DNA of 64,000 bases from Ricordea florida (GCA_949710005.1 OX453273.1:41058162-41122161); one strand, 5' to 3'. Numbered from the stretch's first letter, positions 10,675 to 19,531 are shown. Notes: generated by a model from the letters alone, not told the origin. Numbers and translations: made by a program.

Positions 10675-10930
10675 GCTAATTAATACACCAGTGCGTCCAG
10701 CAAACCAACCAAATACACCACTTCCAATTCCTAGAAATAATGTACAAAATGATACACTAGAAAAAGAAGATGAAGAATGGGAAAAAATTAAGAATAATGC
10801 AAAATCTCGCAAGAGACAAAAAAAGTATCATCGTGAAAAAAGCCAAGAAAGAAATATGAAACAACCAAAACTTGAAACTGAACTTCCAAAAACACAACTA
10901 AAAAAAATTTTTTTGAATGGTAAATTATGA
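10490..10930 (+). CDS. SAP-like N-terminal protein starting in the TIR
   Basis: The ATG at 10490 (MEKQQLNRLSAEQLRKLVYW…) opens 146 codons. Residues 1-62 lie in the inverted repeat and are therefore identical to those of the minus-strand gene starting at 24646. The pattern LSAEQLRKLV…KAKRIDFLI resembles a SAP DNA-binding helix-loop-helix; this is an inference. The unique tail is Pro-rich and then Lys/Arg-rich. The gene ends in TGA at 10928-10930, overlapping the polB ATG at 10917 by 14 nt in the +1 frame. An A8T7 run sits just before the overlap. A TTTAAAAA motif lies 27 nt upstream of the ATG. It may be the N-terminal part of the polymerase, split by an indel, or a separate protein. Confidence 0.6.
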   Translation: MEKQQLNRLSAEQLRKLVYWYNPPKKSYYNTKAKRIDFLINIPEIFDNVQKIIDNIQEIIESLINTPVRPANQPNTPLPIPRNNVQNDTLEKEDEEWEKIKNNAKSRKRQKKYHREKSQERNMKQPKLETELPKTQLKKIFLNGKL

Positions 10931-13900
10931 AAAGGAGGGTGCAAAACCAAAAACAAAACCCACCCCTAGAAAAAATATTACAAAAATAAAACCACAAAAG
11001 CCATCAAACAAAACTTTTAATTGGGGAAATTATTCATTTAAGGTGATGGATAAAGATGAATTTTCCAAAAAGCTTGCAGAATTAACCAATGAAAATGTAT
11101 TAAAACTTACTAATAATAAACAACAAAAACCAAAAAGACAGGTAAATATATCTGATAGTGTGAGAGATGAATTGAATGAAGAAAAAGAAGAAGAATTCAT
11201 TATAAAAGAACGAGAGACAGCATTGAATAGATATTTGAAAGTATATAGGATAAATGGAAGGAAAGGGTATGATCCTAAAACTTACCTAAATAAAATAAAA
11301 GAAAAAGTTGTGGATTTAATTAATAATAAAAAGAAACCAATAAAAATAAAATTTATATTAACAACTAAGTTAATAAAAGAGTCTCCAGATACAAATCGTA
11401 TTGAAGAAGAGACACGAAAATTCTTTCATTCACTTACAGAAATAATTAATGATTCAGATGATATATCTAACTTTTATGATACTATGGCTAATCGCATACT
11501 AAAGGAGTATGAAAAATATTTAAATAATGGTTATAAATGGAAATTTAGAAATATAATATGTTTTGATATTGGAATAACACCGTACAAACCGCTTAAGGGA
11601 AGTTCATATATTATAACACCACCACATTTAGCGGTAAAAAAGGCAATTATTAACCACCAGAATTTTAATGATAATGAATGTTTTAAGTGGGCAGTAACTG
11701 AAGCTGTATTTCCAAGAGATAAAAACCCTCAAAGAGTAAATAATGAATTAAGAGAAAAATCAAAGAACTTTAACTGGACTGGAATGGAGTTCCCAGTTTC
11801 ATTAAAAGATATTGATAAGTTTGAAAGGCAAAACCCCTACTATATTAATGTCTTAGGATATGAAAATGGTTATGTATTTCCTTTAAGAATAAGTGATAAT
11901 CAATTAGGAGATAATGTAATCAATTTAATTATGATATCAGATGATAAAAATAATCATTACTGTTTGGTAAAGAGTTTAAGTAGACTTTTATCATCTCAAG
12001 TTAGTAAACATAAATGTAAGAGACACTTTTGTGTTAGATGTTTTAACTCATTTCAAAAAATAGATTCATTAGAAAAACATACTGAATACTGCAACAAAAA
12101 TAAAGCAGTTAGGATTGATATGCCAAAAGATAAAAATGGAAATCCTTTATTTATTAAATTCGTTAATTATAAAAATAAAATGCGAGTGCCATTTTTAGTA
12201 TATGCCGACTTTGAGTGCTATCCAGAGAAAATTGATATAGATATAAGTTGTCTAGATAATAGTAAAAGCTTTACACAAAAGTATCAGAAACATAAACCAT
12301 CTGGATTCTGTTATTATATAAAGTGTTTTGATGAGAATATATTACCATCAAACTTTGAAAAAATTGTAAGATATACTGCAAAATCTCCAGATGATGATGT
12401 AGCACAGATATTTGTAGAATATTTAGAGAGAGATATTAGAAGAATTTATAATGAAATAATAAAACCAAGAAATAAAAAGTTATATTACTATAAAAGGAGT
12501 AATATGTCACAAATAGATAAAAAAGACTATGAAAATGCTAAGAACTGCCATATATGTGAGTGTAAATTAGGAGAAGATAAGGTATTAGATCACTGTCACC
12601 TTACAGGAAAGTATAGAGGAGCAGCTCATGAAGATTGTAACTTGAATTTCAAGATTCCAAAGTTCATACCTATTGTATTTCATAATCTATCTGGATATGA
12701 TTCACATTTATTTATTAAGAATCTTGGGAAAACAGAGGGTGAAATAAACCCCATAGCACAAAATGATGAAAGGTATATTTCTTTCTCAAAAAAGATTGTG
12801 GTTGATGAATATATAGATAAAAGTGGTGAGCAAAAGATAGTTAAGAGAGAAATGAGATTTATCGATTCATTTAAATTTATGTTATCCAGCCTTGATGGTC
12901 TAGTTGATAATCTTACAAAATGTGGAAAGTGCGACGCGTGTAAACAAGGAGATTGTATAAAGAAATACATTGAAGATGGTAAGATAATTAAGTATGAAGG
13001 TATTGGTAAATGTGGTCGATGTAAGAATTGTAATTTAGCTGAAAGTAAATGTCTTTCACCATCAGATAAATACCTAAATGAAGTTAAAAAGTATTTTAAA
13101 GGTGATGAATTAAAGCTAGCGTTAAGAAAGGGTGTATATCCATATGATTATTTTGACAGCTTTGATAAACTAAATGAAACCCAACTTCCACCAAAGGATG
13201 CATTTTTCTCAAAACTAAATGATGAAGAAATAAATGAAGAAGATTACCAACATGCTAAAAATGTGTGGGAAATTTTTAATATGAAAACATTTAGGGAGTA
13301 TCATGATCTATATCTCAAGTTAGATGTATTATTGTTAGCGGATGTATTCGAAAACTTTAGAGATGTTTGTATTAAAAACTATAAGTTAGATCCCGCTTGG
13401 TATTACACCTCACCCAGTTTATCTTGGGACGCTATGTTAAAGTTAACTAAAGTGAAATTGGAGTTACTAACTGACATTAACATGTTACTTATGTTTGAAC
13501 AAGGTGTAAGAGGAGGTGTATCTCAGATTTCAACTAGATATGCTGAAGCAAACAATCCATATATGAAGAAATATGATCCAAACAAACCTAAAAAATATAT
13601 AATATATTTTGATGCAAATAACTTATACGGAGGAGGAATGAGTAAACCACTACCTACTCATGGTTTTAAGTGGATGTCTGAGGAAGAGTTTAAAAACTGG
13701 AGAGATATACCATGCATAATCGAGGTTGAATTAGAATATCCTGAACATCTTCACGATTTACATAATGATTATCCTCTAGCTCCAGAGAGAATGAAGGTTA
13801 ACAATGTAGAAAAATTAATCCCAAACCTAAATAATAAGGAAAAGTATATAGTTCATCGAGAAACTCTAAAACTTTATGAAAGTCTGGGATTAAAAGTTAC

Positions 13901-14834
13901 AAAAATTCATAGAGGTATTAAATTCAATGAGTCTGCATGGCTAAAACCCTACATTGATTTGAATACTAAACTAAGATCTCAAGCAAAGAATGATTTTGAA
14001 AAAGATTTCTTCAAGTTAATGAACAATTCTGTATTTGGTAAAACTATGGAAAATATTAGAAAAAGGGTAGACATTCGTTTAGTTACAAATAAAGAAGATG
14101 CAGAAAAATTAACAATAAAACCCAACTTTGATCATTTTACTATATTTAGTGAAGATCTGGCAGCTATCCATATGAATAAAACAAGATTAACATTTAATAA
14201 ACCTGTTTACTTAGGTATGTGTATTCTAGATTTAAGTAAAGTAATAATGTATGAATTTCATTATAATTATATCAAAAATAAATATGGAGAAAAGGCAAAG
14301 CTGTTGTTTACAGATACAGACAGTCTTGTATATGTTATAGAAACAGAAGATTTTTACAAGGATATAAGTCCAGATGTTAGAAAAATGTTTGACACAAGTA
14401 ATTACCCTAAAAAACATCCATCAGGTATAGAGACGGGTATGAATAAGAAATTAATCGGAATGTTTAAAGATGAAGCTGGTGGAATGATAATTAAGGAGTT
14501 TGTGGGATTGAGAGCGAAGTTATACGCGTATATAACTGAAAATGATGATGAAGTAAAAAAATGTAAGGGAATGAAGAAAGAAGTTATAAAAAAGAAAATA
14601 AAATTTAATAATTATAAGGAATGTCTAGACACAGGGGAAAAACAATATAGAAAGATGAATGTAATTAGAAGTCAGTTACATGATGTTTATACTGAAACAA
14701 TTAATAAAATTGCTCTATCTGCTAATGATGATAAGAGAATAATTTGTAAAGATAAAATAAGTACTTTAGCCTATGGACATTATAGTCTCAAAACAGAATC
14801 AGGTGGAAGTTCAGTATCAAATGGTACAACTTGA
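10917..14834 (+). CDS. POLB: Protein-primed family B DNA polymerase (Polinton pPolB)
   Basis: 1305 codons, expected to replicate the element from its ends with a terminal-protein primer. The 3'-5' exonuclease motifs are visible: DFE (Exo I, D431), HNLSGYD (Exo II, N590-D595) and YLKLD (Exo III, 799-803). Polymerase motif A is FDANNLYG (D899), motif B is NNSVFGKTMEN (near N1036), and motif C is DTDS (1133-1136). An endonuclease VII/HNH-like Cys/His insert (CHICECKL…DHCHLTGKYRG) lies between Exo I and II, and a C2HC-like finger (HFCVRC…HTEYC) precedes Exo I. A more N-terminal block with CFKWAV (C255) and NNHYCLVK (H347) is conserved-looking but of unknown role. TGA directly precedes the ATG. 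The 3' end overlaps the convergent integrase by 55 bp. All key residues are present. Confidence 0.95.
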   Translation: MVNYEKEGAKPKTKPTPRKNITKIKPQKPSNKTFNWGNYSFKVMDKDEFSKKLAELTNENVLKLTNNKQQKPKRQVNISDSVRDELNEEKEEEFIIKERETALNRYLKVYRINGRKGYDPKTYLNKIKEKVVDLINNKKKPIKIKFILTTKLIKESPDTNRIEEETRKFFHSLTEIINDSDDISNFYDTMANRILKEYEKYLNNGYKWKFRNIICFDIGITPYKPLKGSSYIITPPHLAVKKAIINHQNFNDNECFKWAVTEAVFPRDKNPQRVNNELREKSKNFNWTGMEFPVSLKDIDKFERQNPYYINVLGYENGYVFPLRISDNQLGDNVINLIMISDDKNNHYCLVKSLSRLLSSQVSKHKCKRHFCVRCFNSFQKIDSLEKHTEYCNKNKAVRIDMPKDKNGNPLFIKFVNYKNKMRVPFLVYADFECYPEKIDIDISCLDNSKSFTQKYQKHKPSGFCYYIKCFDENILPSNFEKIVRYTAKSPDDDVAQIFVEYLERDIRRIYNEIIKPRNKKLYYYKRSNMSQIDKKDYENAKNCHICECKLGEDKVLDHCHLTGKYRGAAHEDCNLNFKIPKFIPIVFHNLSGYDSHLFIKNLGKTEGEINPIAQNDERYISFSKKIVVDEYIDKSGEQKIVKREMRFIDSFKFMLSSLDGLVDNLTKCGKCDACKQGDCIKKYIEDGKIIKYEGIGKCGRCKNCNLAESKCLSPSDKYLNEVKKYFKGDELKLALRKGVYPYDYFDSFDKLNETQLPPKDAFFSKLNDEEINEEDYQHAKNVWEIFNMKTFREYHDLYLKLDVLLLADVFENFRDVCIKNYKLDPAWYYTSPSLSWDAMLKLTKVKLELLTDINMLLMFEQGVRGGVSQISTRYAEANNPYMKKYDPNKPKKYIIYFDANNLYGGGMSKPLPTHGFKWMSEEEFKNWRDIPCIIEVELEYPEHLHDLHNDYPLAPERMKVNNVEKLIPNLNNKEKYIVHRETLKLYESLGLKVTKIHRGIKFNESAWLKPYIDLNTKLRSQAKNDFEKDFFKLMNNSVFGKTMENIRKRVDIRLVTNKEDAEKLTIKPNFDHFTIFSEDLAAIHMNKTRLTFNKPVYLGMCILDLSKVIMYEFHYNYIKNKYGEKAKLLFTDTDSLVYVIETEDFYKDISPDVRKMFDTSNYPKKHPSGIETGMNKKLIGMFKDEAGGMIIKEFVGLRAKLYAYITENDDEVKKCKGMKKEVIKKKIKFNNYKECLDTGEKQYRKMNVIRSQLHDVYTETINKIALSANDDKRIICKDKISTLAYGHYSLKTESGGSSVSNGTT

Positions 14835-15781
14835 ATTTCTTCTCTTACAAAACCTCGTCTTGGCCCATCTATTAAATAATATAAAACCGGCTGATTAGGT
14901 GAAATCACACTTCTAGAAATATCAAAAACTTTAATACTCCAAATAGGATCTGTAGCCCGACTTTTTTCACCACCCTCAAGTTCCCCAGGAGAAAGTAAGT
15001 ATCTAACTTTAACATAAGATGGTAGCCTAACCTCATCAAGACCAACAACTCGCTTATACTTTTTATGTTCAATATCAACTTCTTTCTGTTTTATAGCCTC
15101 GTCAGGTTCTTTACCAGTTATTCTAGTTGGTGTATTATTCAAAGTTTTCAAAATATCAGGTAATCTTTTAACCCATACTCTTGACCTTTCATCACTAATC
15201 ATTTCTTGCGCATATTGATGACTAAATAATCGTTCACCTAATATTTTGTTTGCTCTTTCGACAAATGATTGAGCTCTATGATTTCCAGCTTCACTTCTCT
15301 GTATTTTTACATTATGATAATTCATAAGTTTTGTAACCTCGCCCATAAATTCTTTTCCTGGATCAACCATTAATGTTTTGGGATATTTTAACTTCCTGGA
15401 ATATATTTTTTCAAAAGCTTTGGATATCTCATGACTTTCTTTTGAGGTTAATGGTTCAGAATCTTTGTATCTCGAGGCCACATCAACCACAACCAATGCA
15501 TATTTATATGTTTTTCTTCCAACTCTATCATGCGGTAAAAATAATAAATCTGCTTGGTGAATCTGATTAGGTTTATCTACAGTCCAGTGTGGTCTAGGAA
15601 TATATTTGGGAGCTGGTAGATATATTTGCCAAATTGCCTGTTTTTCAAGCCATCTTTTTACCTCATCTTCACTTACTTTAGTCTTTTCAGCTAATTTAGG
15701 AATTGCAGAATATCCTTTCCAATATCCTTCTGTTGAATAATATATTTTAGATAACCTTCGGGATATTTTTTCGTTACTCAT
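14780..15781 (-). CDS. INT: Retrovirus-type DDE integrase (Polinton INT)
   Basis: 333 residues, presumed to insert the element and make the 6-bp duplication. The catalytic triad is visible as HQAD (D78), LMVDPG (D140) and QSFVE (E175); D140 to E175 is exactly 35 residues, the canonical D,D(35)E spacing. The C-terminal 80 residues (KVRYLLSPGELEGG…DPIWSIKVF) are basic and beta-rich, consistent with a DNA- or chromatin-binding tail. The N-terminus has no clear HHCC zinc finger. It reads towards polB and overlaps its 3' end. Its start is 33 bp from the divergent capsid gene, so the two probably share a promoter region. Confidence 0.93.
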   Translation of the reverse strand: MSNEKISRRLSKIYYSTEGYWKGYSAIPKLAEKTKVSEDEVKRWLEKQAIWQIYLPAPKYIPRPHWTVDKPNQIHQADLLFLPHDRVGRKTYKYALVVVDVASRYKDSEPLTSKESHEISKAFEKIYSRKLKYPKTLMVDPGKEFMGEVTKLMNYHNVKIQRSEAGNHRAQSFVERANKILGERLFSHQYAQEMISDERSRVWVKRLPDILKTLNNTPTRITGKEPDEAIKQKEVDIEHKKYKRVVGLDEVRLPSYVKVRYLLSPGELEGGEKSRATDPIWSIKVFDISRSVISPNQPVLYYLIDGPRRGFVREEIQVVPFDTELPPDSVLRL

Positions 15782-15814
15782 TTAAAGATTACTCCGCACT
15801 TCCTTAAAATAAAT
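15781..15814 (+). promoter_or_regulatory. TTTAAAGAT motif, capsid gene
   Basis: TTTAAAGATTACTCC begins 34 nt upstream of the ATG at 15815, in the 33-bp divergent gap shared with the integrase. It is part of the element-wide motif discussed in the findings. Confidence 0.5.
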
Positions 15815-17056
15815 ATGACAAACGTATCTGAAAAAATTAACCCAAACAGGATTCCAAGAGATCCACTCGGGTTGAAAGCGGAATCAACATTGAATAGAAT
15901 TACGCTAAACCCATCCTCAGCTAATCCTGGAGAAACGCTTTACATAAATATTCCAAAACTTACTGATAATTTAGTTATTGTACCAGGAAGTGTATCTCTA
16001 GTATTTAACTTGACTGTTGAGGGCCATGAAGATAACACCCTAGTGAATAATGTAGGTAGTAACCTTGTATCCAGACTCAAAGTTCTTTTTGGAGGCGAAA
16101 CACTACAGGATACTCAAAGATACGATCTATTTCAAACATACCATGACTTATTCTTAACAGAGGAAGAACGTGAGGATAGATTAAAACAAGGCATTTCTTC
16201 TGAAAACATGAGGAAACTCAGGACAAATGCGGGTGATAAGGTAGACACAGATGCTAAGGAAGTAGCTCTTGCAGTAGTACACAACACCAAGTATAATATC
16301 CTACTAAACCATCCTATTCTCAACGATCATGGAGTTTTCTACCCAAAGTCATTAGATCATCAACTAATCTTTGAGATTACACTAGCTCCAGTTAACGATA
16401 TTGTTGTTTATTCTGATGCGACTAAGACTCCAACTTATAAAATCACAAACCTTGAGTTGGAATATTCTTGCATAACAAGTGAATACTTAGCTCGTGAGGC
16501 ACAGGCAGCTTATCAGGTTGGTAAGGGATTCTTTTATGAGAATGTCACTCTACACAAAACTTTCACCATATCAAGACCTACAGACAGCGTTATAAACCAG
16601 CATATTAATCTACCTAGAAGGTCAATTACGGGGATATTATGTTTGTTTAAATTACCATACGGTGTAGGGGCGCGAGACTCTGAAAATTTTTTCAATCCAG
16701 GTATCACCTCAATTAATATCGATGTTAATGGTGTGCCCAACCGTTTCTACTCTAAGGGAATGGTACCTTCAGACCTATGGGAGTCGGTAAAGAAACGTTT
16801 CAGGGGTTCCTCCCGTTGGTCGGTAAAAGAAAAAGATTTTTATAGTAAAAAGTTTGCTCTGTGGATAGATTTGAGAACTCACGCAGATAATGGTATTCAT
16901 GGAGGGGGTCTGGCCTTAAATAACGCACAAGATGGTGTAAAAATAGAAATGAAAAGAAAAGTTAGTGGGTCTGGCATTATGACTTGTTACATGTTTGTGG
17001 TAGCTGATGCTTTAATGGAGGTCATGAATTCAAATTTAAGATCCATCATTTACTGA
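15815..17056 (+). CDS. Candidate major capsid (jelly-roll) protein
   Basis: 413 residues with alternating beta-strand-like blocks: NPGETLYINIPKL near residue 37, then PGSVSLVFNLTV, then SRLKVLFGGETLQDTQRYDL. A long beta-rich second half includes RSITGILCLFKLPYG. This pattern is what I associate with the capsid proteins of Polintons and related adintovirus-type elements, placed just before the packaging ATPase. I assign it by pattern and neighbourhood, not by catalytic motif. A smaller beta-rich protein at 23257 could be the penton/minor capsid partner. TTTAAAGATT begins 34 nt before the ATG. Confidence 0.6.
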   Translation: MTNVSEKINPNRIPRDPLGLKAESTLNRITLNPSSANPGETLYINIPKLTDNLVIVPGSVSLVFNLTVEGHEDNTLVNNVGSNLVSRLKVLFGGETLQDTQRYDLFQTYHDLFLTEEEREDRLKQGISSENMRKLRTNAGDKVDTDAKEVALAVVHNTKYNILLNHPILNDHGVFYPKSLDHQLIFEITLAPVNDIVVYSDATKTPTYKITNLELEYSCITSEYLAREAQAAYQVGKGFFYENVTLHKTFTISRPTDSVINQHINLPRRSITGILCLFKLPYGVGARDSENFFNPGITSINIDVNGVPNRFYSKGMVPSDLWESVKKRFRGSSRWSVKEKDFYSKKFALWIDLRTHADNGIHGGGLALNNAQDGVKIEMKRKVSGSGIMTCYMFVVADALMEVMNSNLRSIIY

Positions 17057-17132
17057 CCATCGAGCAAAGCGCTCCCGGTGAAGCCGAAAAGGGAAGAAAT
17101 TAGTTAAAAGAAAGACCTGAAGGAAAGAAAAG

Positions 17133-17765
17133 ATGGAAGAATTACGAGAAAAAATTCCTTTCCATTGCATTATAACTGGACCAACAAATTGTGGGAAGAC
17201 AAAGTACATCATTGATCAGCTAAGAGGTCCATTCCGAAAAATTTTTGATTACATTGTTTTAATATGCCCAACTTATGGCAAAAATAAAACCTATCATAAT
17301 TTTGCTAATAAAGATAAACATTTCTATGTATTATCACCTGATTCAAGTAACATTGATGAGATTAATGAATTGTTAAATGATTGTCAAACTTTATTTTCCG
17401 GAACAAATACATTAATAATTTTAGATGATTGTGCTGTTTCTAATGATCTTAAGAAACGATCAAACAAGTTTATTGATTTAGCATTTTCTCGAAGACATCA
17501 TGGATTATCAATGTGGGTTCTAACTCAGCAATTAACTTCAATAGCAAAACCATTCCGTGAAAATGTAGCTTGTGTTGTTACTTTCCATAACCCATCACAA
17601 AAAGGTATGAAGATGTTTTTCGAAGATTATGGAGGTGATTTAGACTCTGAAACTAGTAAAAAATTTGTAGAACTACTGAAAAAAGAAAAATATTCTAGAC
17701 TCTGTTTGTGTTTACGTTATCCATTCCAATGTTATTTAGAGATTCCCGAAGTGATTTCCACGTAG
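17133..17765 (+). CDS. ATP: Genome-packaging ATPase (A32/FtsK-HerA type)
   Basis: 210 residues. The Walker A loop GPTNCGKT is at residues 16-23, Walker B LIILDD at 94-99, and a conserved polar motif VLTQQ follows, as in the A32-like packaging ATPases of Polintons, virophages and large DNA viruses. It is expected to pump DNA into a capsid. It follows the capsid candidate by 76 bp. The intergenic region contains a small GC hairpin (CGGTGAAGCCG, about 17078) and a GTTAAAAG motif 30 nt before the ATG. Full length and open. Confidence 0.88.
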   Translation: MEELREKIPFHCIITGPTNCGKTKYIIDQLRGPFRKIFDYIVLICPTYGKNKTYHNFANKDKHFYVLSPDSSNIDEINELLNDCQTLFSGTNTLIILDDCAVSNDLKKRSNKFIDLAFSRRHHGLSMWVLTQQLTSIAKPFRENVACVVTFHNPSQKGMKMFFEDYGGDLDSETSKKFVELLKKEKYSRLCLCLRYPFQCYLEIPEVIST

Positions 17766-17829
17766 TGGGGCCGACAAATCGAGCGAAGCGGAAAGTAGGT
17801 TTAAAAATAACCCATGTATTATCACAAAG

Positions 17830-18336
17830 ATGGCAAACGTTGAAGATTATATTAAAGAAAATACCGAGACAAAAGATGAAGTAAAAGATAATAAAGTTGA
17901 AATAAAACAAGAATCTCTTTCTATTCTAGCAGTTCTTGGAACAACAAAGGAATATTTAGGGGTTGATATGAGTCTGGGTGATGTAAAAAAATTATCAGAA
18001 AAAGATGTAGAAAAATACTATAACCGTTATCAATCGGTAATGGGTAATAAAATTAAAGGTGGTTTAATAGATTCATCTCTTCAATTTGTTTCAAAAGTTA
18101 TTTCTTTATTTGTTCCTGTTGATGATATAGAATGTCTTTGTAATGATTTGAAGAATGATGACTTGGTTAATCGTGAACTGACAAACATTGTAGGCCTAAT
18201 AGCATTAAAAGGGGGGAGGTTGGTAGCACTTGCTAGCGGACTATTTCAAGTTGTTAAACACGTTAAATTCAACAAAAATCAACAAGTTACAACTACAACT
18301 GAACAGGCTGATAGTGGGTATGATACTGTTCACTAA
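17830..18336 (+). CDS. Conserved Polinton-type hypothetical protein
   Basis: 168 residues, acidic and charged at first, then mostly helical: LSEKDVEKYYNRYQSVMGNK, a hydrophobic stretch around LQFVSKVISLFVPVDDIE, and LIALKGGRLVALASGLFQVV near the end. I recognise this as a protein type common beside cnidarian Polinton-like genes, without a known function. The hydrophobic helices suggest membrane association or a virion component. A TTTAAAAAT motif lies 30 nt upstream. The frame extends 106 nt beyond the point at which an alternative frame of the next gene opens, but the next real start is at 18371. Confidence 0.6.
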   Translation: MANVEDYIKENTETKDEVKDNKVEIKQESLSILAVLGTTKEYLGVDMSLGDVKKLSEKDVEKYYNRYQSVMGNKIKGGLIDSSLQFVSKVISLFVPVDDIECLCNDLKNDDLVNRELTNIVGLIALKGGRLVALASGLFQVVKHVKFNKNQQVTTTTEQADSGYDTVH

Positions 18337-18340
18337 TCCG

Positions 18341-18370
18341 TTTAAAGATTTCTTAATGATATGTAAAATA
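18341..18370 (+). promoter_or_regulatory. TTTAAAGAT motif, gene at 18371
   Basis: TTTAAAGATTTCTTAATGAT followed by GTAAAATA lies immediately upstream of the ATG at 18371. The start is chosen by this spacing of 30 nt. Confidence 0.5.
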
Positions 18371-18835
18371 ATGTCTGAACAAAATGAACAAGTTGAACAA
18401 ATTACGGCCGATCCCAAACCAGAAAATAAAGATACTAAAAAGAGGGATAAAGATCCTAAAAAAGTAGCAGCAGGTAAGAAATTAGCTGAATATAATAAAA
18501 AAGCCAAAGAAGCATTAGCTAGAGAGACCCTGCGAATGAAACGTGAAGAAATGCAAAATGAAAATGGAGAGAGTGAGTCTAATCGGGAAGCGAAAGCAAA
18601 TCGGACGGAGTCCTCCCCGCGAAGCGGAAGCTGGCTTCCAGAACTATCTTTTACAACCGTTTTATCTATTGTAGGAATAGGGTTTACAGCATTTGATATT
18701 TTTATGAGGTACCGTCAAAGCATAAAGACCGGCAAAGCTGAAAATGAGGATAATAAAAATAGAATAGTAGATTTATCTCAAGTTCCACCTACAAGATACG
18801 TAGGACCACAAACGCTAAAAATGGGAATGATATGA
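18371..18835 (+). CDS. Small single-pass membrane protein, Lys/Glu-rich
   Basis: 154 residues from the ATG at 18371 (MSEQNEQVEQ…). I prefer it to the upstream ATG at 18230 because a TTTAAAGATT motif lies 30 nt before it and because 18230 is inside the preceding gene. A highly charged segment (KDPKKVAAGKKLAEYNKKAK) comes first, then one hydrophobic segment (FTTVLSIVGIGFTAFDIF), then a short polar tail. A GC-rich patch (CCGCGAAGCGG, about 18619) stands out in the AT-rich gene. Function unknown. Confidence 0.6.
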   Translation: MSEQNEQVEQITADPKPENKDTKKRDKDPKKVAAGKKLAEYNKKAKEALARETLRMKREEMQNENGESESNREAKANRTESSPRSGSWLPELSFTTVLSIVGIGFTAFDIFMRYRQSIKTGKAENEDNKNRIVDLSQVPPTRYVGPQTLKMGMI

Positions 18836-18840
18836 TGTTA

Positions 18841-18873
18841 TTTAAAGGTTTATTAATGATACAGTAAAAAATT
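18841..18873 (+). promoter_or_regulatory. TTTAAAGGT motif, gene at 18874
   Basis: TTTAAAGGTTTATTAATGAT, then CAGTAAAAAATT, lies upstream of the ATG at 18874 (33 nt). It is nearly the same text as at 18341. Confidence 0.5.
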
Positions 18874-19092
18874 ATGTCAACTGAAAACAAACTTGTGAAA
18901 ACTGTTACTGATTCAGCAGTACTTATTGGGTTAGCAGCTGCTGTTGGTTATGTAGCTAAAAAGGCTATGAGAGAATCCTTCATGAATGACCCATCCTCAA
19001 GTATCACAAATTATGCTAAATGGCTGGTTGTATTGTCGGGTAGTATGTACCTAAAAACATATTTAGAGGATCAAAAGATTTTACCAAATTAA
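18874..19092 (+). CDS. Small two-helix membrane protein
   Basis: 72 residues with a first hydrophobic helix (DSAVLIGLAAAVGYVAKKA) and a second (YAKWLVVLSGSMYLKTYL) separated by a polar turn. TTTAAAGGTT lies 33 nt upstream. It is 6 bp from the next gene and in the same cluster. The type looks familiar from cnidarian Polintons, but the role is unknown; a virion membrane or scaffold protein is possible. Confidence 0.6.
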   Translation: MSTENKLVKTVTDSAVLIGLAAAVGYVAKKAMRESFMNDPSSSITNYAKWLVVLSGSMYLKTYLEDQKILPN

Positions 19093-19098
19093 AGAAAC

Positions 19099-19491
19099 AT
19101 GGCAACAATAGCAATGATGTTTGGAGGAGCAATTTTGAATGCAACCGCCTTTGTTGGTGGATCGTATCTTGCACGATATCTTTCTGGTGATAAAACAGAT
19201 ACAGAACGAATAAGACATGATAAGGCATTAGAAAATTATCAAAAAGATTATGCTAAATATCAGGAAAATAGACAGAAACTAATTGATTGGAAATTACAAC
19301 AAAAGGATGCAAAATATCAAGCATCAAAAAATATTTCGAATACAGATGAAGCTTTGAAATTATATAGTCAAATGCATGAACCAAAATTTGCGGATTATTA
19401 TAGACCTAGTGAAAATCAAAAGATGGGTGAAATGGCATATGTAGGTGGTGGTATGTTGGCATTGGGGTATGCAGCTAGTAAATTATTTTAG
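19099..19491 (+). CDS. Small protein with N- and C-terminal hydrophobic helices
   Basis: 130 residues. The N-terminal segment MMFGGAILNATAFVGGSYLA and the C-terminal YVGGGMLALGYAASKL are hydrophobic, and the middle is a charged helix (KALENYQKDYAKYQENRQK). A FADYYRPSENQK motif precedes the last helix. The gene lies 6 bp after the previous stop without room for its own full upstream motif, so the two may share a transcript. Function unknown. Confidence 0.6.
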   Translation: MATIAMMFGGAILNATAFVGGSYLARYLSGDKTDTERIRHDKALENYQKDYAKYQENRQKLIDWKLQQKDAKYQASKNISNTDEALKLYSQMHEPKFADYYRPSENQKMGEMAYVGGGMLALGYAASKLF

Positions 19492-19531
19492 GTTATCGTA
19501 TATGTTTAATTTGCTTCGCGGCCCTAAGGGG

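Noticed and set aside
10890-10915. Programmed -1 frameshift at A AAA AAA before polB
   Set aside because: polB lies in the +1 frame relative to ORF1, so a -1 slip would not enter it.
18230-18370. Longer N-terminus for the gene at 18371
   Set aside because: It overlaps the preceding gene and the motif-to-ATG spacing supports 18371.
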